A stretch of DNA of 47,900 nt from Bacteroidetes bacterium UBA1947 (lineage in GTDB: Bacteria > Bacteroidota > Bacteroidia > Chitinophagales > Chitinophagaceae). The first letter of the stretch is position 1, and each line of letters opens with the position of its first letter. The notes under the pieces are model-generated. The model saw nothing but the letters and a program-made list of their open reading frames with translations. It did not search any database and was not told the DNA's origin. The stretch covers positions 63,013-110,912 of the forward strand of contig DDET01000018.1 in the NCBI GenBank assembly GCA_002336915.1, in the 5' to 3' direction. Made by a program: the position numbers and the translations under genes. This document shows, in pieces, positions 42,485-47,900 of this stretch.

Positions 42485-44221
42485 ATGGTCAACAAAAAGT
42501 ACCTATTGCTAGCCGGATTATGTTGCGCATTTGCAACTCAACCCGTGTTCGCACAAGAAAGTCAGTCACAACCTACGGGCAGTGCCCAGTGGGCAGGCCG
42601 TGATATGACGTATCGTGGTCAGAACTACGATGTTATGGACTCCAATTATGTTCCAAAGTACCGCATGGACCAGCACCGCAAGTTCATGAATCACCAGTAC
42701 TTCTTCCCCGCAAAGCCTCGCAACATGTGGGAAATAGGTTTCGGTGGCGGCCTTTATAATGTTATTGGCGACGTCCCCAGCCTCATGTTATGGCAGGGTG
42801 GCGGCTACGGATTTGACGTACACGTGCGCAAAGCATGGGGTTATGTAATATCTACCCGCCTGGAATATAACTATGGCGTTGGTAAAGGACAGGCATGGCA
42901 GCAATCTGAAAACTACAGGTGGAATCCGGCTTGGAATGGTGCAGAGATCGCATCTTACCAATTTGCAGGAAATGCTACAGGTGCCACTGTAGAACCTGTG
43001 TTTTATAACTACAAAATGACATCGCACCAGGTGAACCTGGACCTTATAGCAACTGCCAACAATATACGTTTCCACAAGGCACGTACAGGCATGAGCGTAT
43101 ATGGTTTCTTAGGTCTTGGCGCGTTGATGTATCATACAATGATCAATGCTGCTGATGCAACTGATCAGCCATATAACTTCTCTGATATCATAGGTAACAC
43201 ACCGCAGATATATGAGAACCGTAAGGACATACGTAGCAAGCTGAAAACTGCTATGGATAAAACTTACGAGTCTGAAGCTGAAAACGAGAACGGCAGGCGT
43301 TATAGCGGTAAGAACGGTGGCTATACTAAGAAATTCACACCAAGTTTAGGTGTTGGTATGGCATTCCGCCTGAGCAAGCGCGTAAATCTTGCTATTGAGG
43401 ACCGCTTGTCTATTCCATGGGATGATGATCTGTTGGACGGACAGCGTTGGGCTGAGCAGGTATATGGCTCACCGGTGCAGACTCAGAACAATGATATGAT
43501 CAACTACCTTTCTCTTAACCTGAACTTTAACATAGGTAATAAGAAGAAAGCGATCGAGCCACTTTACTGGATCAACCCACTTGACTACGCTTACAGCGAA
43601 CTTAACTCACCACGCCACATGCTGCTGCCTGATCCGGTACTGCCTGATGCTGATGGTGATGGTATCACTGATCAGTTCGACAAGTGTCCTGGTACTCCTG
43701 CAGGTGTTGCAGTTGACAGCCATGGTTGCCCAATGGATACAGATGGTGATGGTGTTCCTGATTTCCGTGATAAACAACTGATCACTCCAACTGAGTGCCA
43801 GCCTGTTGATGCTGATGGTGTTGGTAAGTGCCCTTGCCCAGAAGGTTGCGGTACTGCTGCTCCTACTTGCGGTAACATTGGTTCAGGTGCTATCTCTTTC
43901 GATATGAATTCATCGAAGATCCGCCCAACAATGCAGATACAGCTTGCTACTATGGCAGCTCAGATGCAGGCTAACCCAACTTGTAAAGTAGTAATTACAG
44001 GTGCAGGTAACGGCAGCAAACTGCAGCAGCAGCGCTCATGGGATCGTGTAAATGCGATCATCGAATACATGAGTGAAAAACATGGTATCGATCGTAACCG
44101 TTTCATATTCCAATACGGTCAGCCAGGTGATGCTAACTCAGTTATGTATCGTTCTGCAATGAGCGGCGAAGAAGGACCTGCTAATGTAGCTCCTCCATTC
44201 CCGAACCTGAGGAAAGATTAA
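42485..44221 (+). CDS. OmpA-family outer-membrane protein with thrombospondin type 3 repeats
   Basis: A 578-residue outer-membrane protein. The signal peptide ends in VFAQ. A beta-rich domain of about 350 residues follows (FGGGLYNVIGDV, LEYNYGVGKGQ). Residues about 388-430 hold two calcium-type TSP3 repeats (DADGDGITDQFDKCPGTP and DTDGDGVPDFRDK). A Cys-rich linker leads to an OmpA-like C-domain (about 455-578). Its peptidoglycan loop, usually GHTD, reads GAGN, so the aspartate that binds diaminopimelate is missing; the paired arginine in WDRVNAI is kept. Strong promoter and terminator suggest high expression. It probably stabilises the envelope. Confidence 0.88.
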   Translation: MVNKKYLLLAGLCCAFATQPVFAQESQSQPTGSAQWAGRDMTYRGQNYDVMDSNYVPKYRMDQHRKFMNHQYFFPAKPRNMWEIGFGGGLYNVIGDVPSLMLWQGGGYGFDVHVRKAWGYVISTRLEYNYGVGKGQAWQQSENYRWNPAWNGAEIASYQFAGNATGATVEPVFYNYKMTSHQVNLDLIATANNIRFHKARTGMSVYGFLGLGALMYHTMINAADATDQPYNFSDIIGNTPQIYENRKDIRSKLKTAMDKTYESEAENENGRRYSGKNGGYTKKFTPSLGVGMAFRLSKRVNLAIEDRLSIPWDDDLLDGQRWAEQVYGSPVQTQNNDMINYLSLNLNFNIGNKKKAIEPLYWINPLDYAYSELNSPRHMLLPDPVLPDADGDGITDQFDKCPGTPAGVAVDSHGCPMDTDGDGVPDFRDKQLITPTECQPVDADGVGKCPCPEGCGTAAPTCGNIGSGAISFDMNSSKIRPTMQIQLATMAAQMQANPTCKVVITGAGNGSKLQQQRSWDRVNAIIEYMSEKHGIDRNRFIFQYGQPGDANSVMYRSAMSGEEGPANVAPPFPNLRKD

Positions 44222-44244
44222 TGCGATAAGCAAATTAAAATAGT

Positions 44245-44278
44245 AAATAGTCCCGCTGAAAAGCGGGACTATTTTTTT
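44245..44278 (+). terminator. Intrinsic terminator after the OmpA-family gene
   Basis: AAATAGTCCCGCT (44245-44257) pairs with AGCGGGACTATTT (44262-44274), then T residues. Confidence 0.9.
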
Positions 44279-44335
44279 GTTCAGTTATACCGGGGATTAT
44301 TTCAGTCGGGTATGTGCTGATCGAATGCCGATCCT

Positions 44336-45178
44336 TTAAACTTTGTGGTATTTAATAAGGCCCTCCAGGGGGCTTTTCTCTATTTTGCCCAGTTCCAGTT
44401 CATACTGCCCGCACAATGCTTCTATCACGTCCCTGAATTCGTATGCCACCGAGCCGGTGAAGTTCACGGGCAGCTTCCAGCTTTGGCGGTATTTTATTAC
44501 CTGGTGATGGAAAAAATCATCAATGCAGTCCTCTAAAATATTCTCCACCATAAAATGCCCTCTATTCTCCTTCAGCAGTTGCACAAAAGTGGCAAGGTAA
44601 CGATTGGGGAATGGCTCGCGATACAGCTTATGCAATATTTGTGAAACATCACTGCCAAAATGCTGTTCAAATGCCATTTTAAGTTCTGTATCAAAGGTAT
44701 TGTAGGCGTAGTATTGCAGCACGCGTTTGCCCAGGTAATTGCCGCTGCCTTCGTCACCAAGAATATAGCCCAGGGATACCTGTTTGTCCTTGATCTTTTC
44801 ACCGTTGTAGTAGCCGGAGTTACTGCCGGTACCTAATATGCATATTATCCCTTTTTTGTTGCCGCAGAGTCCCCGCCCGGCTGCTACAAGGTCGCTCTCC
44901 ACCTCTATCTGTTTGATGCCAAAATATTTCTTCAGCACATCTCTTACTTCTTTTTGCCTGGCGGTATTTCCGAGTCCCGCACCATAAAAGGATACTGCCG
45001 TGGGTTTGTGTTTTGTAAGCCATTTGGTCAATTCCTTATCCAACACGGCCTGCATTTCTTCCTTGCTCTGCAGGTAAGGATTAATGCCGGCGGTTTTGTG
45101 CTTTACCGGTTTTGCTCCTTTTTTCAGAAGGCACCAATCGGTTTTCGTGGAGCCACTTTCGGCGATAAGTAATGACAT
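44336..45178 (-). CDS. BadF/BadG-type kinase, probably N-acetylglucosamine kinase
   Basis: A 280-residue actin-fold ATPase of the BadF/BadG/BcrA/BcrD family. The phosphate-1 motif is AESGSTKTDW (6-15). GTGSNSGYY is the phosphate-2 region, and GDEGSGNYLGKR is a diagnostic stretch of the GlcNAc-kinase-like branch. It would phosphorylate an amino sugar, perhaps recovered from peptidoglycan. There is no iron-sulfur cysteine set, so the dehydratase-activator branch is unlikely. Divergent from the S41 protease gene. Confidence 0.88.
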   Translation of the reverse strand: MSLLIAESGSTKTDWCLLKKGAKPVKHKTAGINPYLQSKEEMQAVLDKELTKWLTKHKPTAVSFYGAGLGNTARQKEVRDVLKKYFGIKQIEVESDLVAAGRGLCGNKKGIICILGTGSNSGYYNGEKIKDKQVSLGYILGDEGSGNYLGKRVLQYYAYNTFDTELKMAFEQHFGSDVSQILHKLYREPFPNRYLATFVQLLKENRGHFMVENILEDCIDDFFHHQVIKYRQSWKLPVNFTGSVAYEFRDVIEALCGQYELELGKIEKSPLEGLIKYHKV

Positions 45179-45330
45179 GTGGATGATTTAATGACACAAA
45201 TTTGCACAGGTAATATAGAATTTCCTAATCCTGCCGTTTAAATCATGCGCCTTTATTTAATGTTTTTATGCAGGGCATGTTTTTTATAGGTTTATGTTTC
45301 TTGTTTATTATTATGTAACATATTTGCAAG

Positions 45331-45338
45331 TACCTTTG
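45331..45338 (+). promoter_or_regulatory. -7 box (TACCTTTG) of the S41 protease gene
   Basis: Exact TAnnTTTG match, 16 bases before the ATG. TTTA at 45304-45307 is a weak -33 candidate. Confidence 0.5.
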
Positions 45339-45354
45339 CACTCCAAATCAGGTC

Positions 45355-47001
45355 ATGGGCGAACACAGAATGGGTAGGTTTAGGGTCTGGACACCGCTAC
45401 TTTTTTCTTTTATTTTAATAGTTGGGATGGTGCTGGGTTTCAACCTGCGTGATACCTTGCGCAATAAGCGCGATATAGACGCCATCATACAGCGTAATGA
45501 CCGCCTCGAAGAGATCATAGACCTTATTAATGCTAAGTACGTAGATAGTGTGGATGGTAATGTGCTGTATAGCGACGCCATTTCCGGTATCCTTAGCCAC
45601 CTCGACCCGCATACCGTTTACATACCCGCCGACAAGCTGGACGAAGTGAATGAAGACCTGGAAGGTGGGTTTTTTGGCATAGGGGTTGAGTTTTCCATAA
45701 TTCGTGATACTATACAAGTGACGTCGGTAATAGAGAACGGCCCTGCTGAACATGCAGGGGTGGAGATAGGGGACCAGTTGGTAAAGGTTAATGACAGTAC
45801 TGTAGCGGGCCGGCAGGTAACATCGGCCAGGATAATGAAGCTTTTGAAAGGCAAGCAGCATTCGCGTGTATATGTCACCCTGAGGCAACCCCTTACAGGG
45901 CGTATAAAACAAATACCTATTGAGCGCGATGTAGTTCCGGTATTCAGTGTAGAAGCGGGAATAATGCTGGACAGCATAACTGGTTTTATCAAAATAAATC
46001 GTTTCAGTGCTACCACATATGAGGAGTTTGCTAAAGCGCTTAAAAAACTCAAAGCACAGGGATTAAAACAACTGGTGCTTGACCTGCGCGATAACCCCGG
46101 CGGCTACCTGGATGATGCTACGAATATAGCTGATGAATTCCTGGACGATGAAAAACTGATCGTCTACACGAAAGGAAGACATACCCAGCGGGTTGATTAC
46201 AACGCCGACCGTGATGGCATGTTTGAGAAAGGAAAGCTTGCAATACTGGTTGATGAAAGCTCGGCCTCGGCAAGTGAGATTCTTGCGGGCGCTATACAAG
46301 ATTGGGACCGGGGTATAATTGTGGGCAGGCGCACCTTTGGCAAAGGCCTGGTGCAGGAGCAATATGAAATGGAAGATGGTGCTGCATTGCGCTTGACCAT
46401 TGCACATTACTATACCCCTTCGGGACGCAGTATACAGCGTTCATTTGCCAAGGGTAAGGAGGCATACGAAGCAGACTTCACAAAGCGATTTGAAAATGGC
46501 GAGCTTACCGGTACGGATTCATTTGCATCAGCCGATACTACCCATTATTACACTGCTAAGCACAGGCTTGTTTATGGAGGTGGCGGTATCCACCCGGATG
46601 TTTATGTGGCATATGATACTGCACGACTTTCGGCCACCTTCCTGAATATGATATACAGCGAAGAACTGAAAAACACGCTCTGGGATTACTTTATAAGGCA
46701 TAGGGATGTACTGAAGTTCCGCAACGTGCGGGCTTATGATAAGGAGTTTGCCGGGGAGGATGACATCGTAGCCGCGTATATGGCGGCACTAAGTGAGAGC
46801 AGCAGGCTTATAGCAAAAAGGATATTACAGGAACCCGAACATAATGCATACTTCCGCTTGCAGCTAAGAGCACAGCTTGCGCGTCTCCTGTTTCACGATA
46901 ACGGTTACTACTACATTAACACCCAAAAAGACAATGTAGTACAGCGTGCCATACAAACGCTGGACAATAACAACAATTACCTAAAGATCATAGGCGGGTA
47001 A
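45355..47001 (+). CDS. S41-family C-terminal processing protease
   Basis: A 548-residue CtpA/Tsp-type protease held in the inner membrane by one N-terminal helix (about 14-30) and facing the periplasm. The PDZ domain lies at about 105-190 (GGFFGIGVEF, GVEIGDQLVKVN). The protease core follows, with LRDNPGGYLDDA. The catalytic set is Ser303 (ESSASASE), Lys330 (TFGKG) and Gln334. The C-terminal 150 residues are an extra helical domain common in Bacteroidota members. It would trim or degrade envelope proteins. Its 3' end overlaps the convergent HsdR-N-like gene by 21 bases. Confidence 0.95.
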   Translation: MGEHRMGRFRVWTPLLFSFILIVGMVLGFNLRDTLRNKRDIDAIIQRNDRLEEIIDLINAKYVDSVDGNVLYSDAISGILSHLDPHTVYIPADKLDEVNEDLEGGFFGIGVEFSIIRDTIQVTSVIENGPAEHAGVEIGDQLVKVNDSTVAGRQVTSARIMKLLKGKQHSRVYVTLRQPLTGRIKQIPIERDVVPVFSVEAGIMLDSITGFIKINRFSATTYEEFAKALKKLKAQGLKQLVLDLRDNPGGYLDDATNIADEFLDDEKLIVYTKGRHTQRVDYNADRDGMFEKGKLAILVDESSASASEILAGAIQDWDRGIIVGRRTFGKGLVQEQYEMEDGAALRLTIAHYYTPSGRSIQRSFAKGKEAYEADFTKRFENGELTGTDSFASADTTHYYTAKHRLVYGGGGIHPDVYVAYDTARLSATFLNMIYSEELKNTLWDYFIRHRDVLKFRNVRAYDKEFAGEDDIVAAYMAALSESSRLIAKRILQEPEHNAYFRLQLRAQLARLLFHDNGYYYINTQKDNVVQRAIQTLDNNNNYLKIIGG

Positions 47002-47424
47002 TCTATCCAACCAAAGAATACTTTCAATATTATTTCCATCGGCACAAAAGGTTTGTCTGCCATTACTTAACACCCAGTACCTGCATTGAACACTCCGTTG
47101 GTAATTGAGCAATTGGTGCAGGGTTTTCTCTGTGATATCTACTTCCGGTGCTTTACATTCTATGAGCATCCATGGTTTATGTTCCCGATCGTAAACGACA
47201 ATGTCAAACCGCTTGGCCATATCGCCCACCATTATTTTTTTCTCGGCGGCTATCATGCCCATGGGGTATTGCATTACACCGGTCAAATAATACAACAAAT
47301 ACTGGCGTACGTGTTCTTCAGGAGTTAACACGAACCATGCCTTACGCACAGGGTCGAACACATAAGCTGTGTCGCCTTCGTGTTTTAATTTCAGTTCTAT
47401 GCCGGTAAAATCAAGCCCTATCAT
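46981..47424 (-). CDS. Stand-alone HsdR N-terminal-like (PD-(D/E)XK) protein
   Basis: A 147-residue protein resembling the N-terminal nuclease domain of type I restriction subunit R (HSDR_N_2 type). The PD-(D/E)XK core is visible: Asp74 (RFDIVVYD), Glu89-Cys-Lys91 (LIECKAPE) and Gln104 on the following helix. There is no helicase part and no hsdM or hsdS nearby, so it is not a restriction system. The frame is open 69 codons upstream, but this runs into the divergent amn gene; MIGLDFTGIEL with a -7 box 9 bases before it is the better start. The motif predicts metal-dependent DNA cutting; the role is unknown. Confidence 0.85.
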   Translation of the reverse strand: MIGLDFTGIELKLKHEGDTAYVFDPVRKAWFVLTPEEHVRQYLLYYLTGVMQYPMGMIAAEKKIMVGDMAKRFDIVVYDREHKPWMLIECKAPEVDITEKTLHQLLNYQRSVQCRYWVLSNGRQTFCADGNNIESILWLDRLPAYDL

Positions 47425-47433
47425 ATGCCTGCT

Positions 47434-47441
47434 CAAAAGTA
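47434..47441 (-). promoter_or_regulatory. -7 box (TACTTTTG) of the HsdR-N-like gene
   Basis: Exact TAnnTTTG match on the minus strand, 9 bases before the ATG. Confidence 0.45.
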
Positions 47442-47519
47442 AAGCGGAAAAAATTGAAAAGATAAAATGAATATAACATAAGATTAAACCTTGTATTACC
47501 GCGATAATTTTGAATTTGC

Positions 47520-47527
47520 TATCTTTG
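47520..47527 (+). promoter_or_regulatory. -7 box (TATCTTTG) of amn
   Basis: Exact TAnnTTTG match ending 3 bases before the ATG, leaving no room for a leader. Confidence 0.5.
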
Positions 47528-47530
47528 TAT

Positions 47531-47900
47531 ATGAAAACCAGGCAAGATATAGTGGAGAATTGGCTGCCCCGGTACACAGGGCAGGAACTCAAAGACTTTG
47601 GTAAATACATCCTCCTTTCCAATTTCAGCAATTATGTAAACTTATTTGCAGCACAGCATAAGGTGGAGGTCATAGGCCTCGACAAGCCCTGGCAATGTGC
47701 TACTGCCGATGGCATTACCATTATTAATTTTGGTATGGGCAGCCCCAGTGCAGCTACAATGCTGGACCTGCTCTCGGCCATAAACCCCAAAGCGGTATTG
47801 TTCCTGGGCAAGTGCGGTGGCCTTAAAAAGAAAAATAAAGTAGGCGACCTGATACTGCCTATAGCTGCCATACGCGGCGATGGTACAAGCAACGATTACT
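47531..47900 (+). CDS. amn: AMP nucleosidase, N-terminal part (runs off the window)
   Basis: The first 123 codons of a purine-nucleoside-phosphorylase-fold enzyme. The opening MKTRQDIVENWLPRYTG, the stretch ILLSNFSNYVNLFA, ADGITIINFGMGSP and LFLGKCGGLK match AMP nucleosidases of Bacteroidota as remembered. The enzyme splits AMP into adenine and ribose 5-phosphate and so adjusts the adenylate pool. The start is firm by family likeness and agrees with a leaderless transcript from the -7 box 3 bases upstream. The rest of the gene lies beyond the window. Confidence 0.92.
   Translation, partial: MKTRQDIVENWLPRYTGQELKDFGKYILLSNFSNYVNLFAAQHKVEVIGLDKPWQCATADGITIINFGMGSPSAATMLDLLSAINPKAVLFLGKCGGLKKKNKVGDLILPIAAIRGDGTSNDY

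Noticed and set aside
44336..45178. 2-hydroxyacyl-CoA dehydratase activator
   Set aside because: Same superfamily, but the iron-sulfur cysteines and the dehydratase neighbours are absent.

Overview
The window reads as chromosomal DNA of a member of the Bacteroidota, most likely the Chitinophagales or a near relative. This rests on the promoter type (many starts are preceded by a TAnnTTTG -7 box, twice with TTTG exactly 19 bases upstream), three secreted proteins ending in a type IX secretion (T9SS) sorting domain, the families DUF4292, DUF3822 and YtxJ, a split MetH, and an OmpA protein with thrombospondin type 3 repeats. Most genes are housekeeping or lineage core genes. No integrase, transposase, CRISPR array or rRNA was found. 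The only RNA gene is the 3' end of a tRNA at the left edge.

Layout. 1-3.5 kb: tRNA tail, an AraC-type regulator with an SDR gene, and an NmrA-like gene with an 18-base inverted-repeat operator; a diverged direct repeat of about 75-80 bases flanks the araC-SDR pair. 3.6-9.5 kb: a TPR sensor with a class III adenylate cyclase domain, a perfect CRP-type palindrome, accA-dapA, ahcY. 9.6-14.6 kb, minus strand: split metH, then an AT-rich two-gene ATPase-TOPRIM cassette, then a PAP2-like membrane protein, tightly packed and overlapping. 14.7-20.1 kb: a beta-barrel protein, an orphan terminase-small-subunit-like protein, a T9SS protein with an Omp28-like domain lacking its cysteines, a small protein coupled to an aminotransferase. 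20.2-28.5 kb: acs, a GH3 enzyme, then the overlapping set dut - nucleotidyltransferase - TPR - DUF4292 lipoprotein, then a DUF1232 protein. 28.5-33.3 kb: DUF3822-rsmD-coaD, a MATE transporter, ytxJ, fabD. 33.4-37 kb: two tandem T9SS paralogues. 37.4-47.9 kb: sucD, uvrA, a polyprenyl synthase, an OmpA protein, a BadF-type kinase, an S41 protease, a lone HsdR-N nuclease-like protein and the start of AMP nucleosidase.

How the genes relate. ahcY and metH both serve the methionine/SAM cycle; accA and fabD feed fatty acid synthesis; acs and sucD belong to acetate and TCA metabolism; dut, uvrA and amn to nucleotide and DNA upkeep. The candidate for an undescribed system is the ATPase-TOPRIM cassette at 10231-11854. 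It is much more AT-rich than its neighbours, has its own promoter candidate, is translationally coupled, and keeps the motifs of an OLD/PARIS-like nuclease pair. It has been placed so that its last 8 bases overlap the start of the PAP2-like gene. All functions here are read from sequence motifs alone; no database search was possible.
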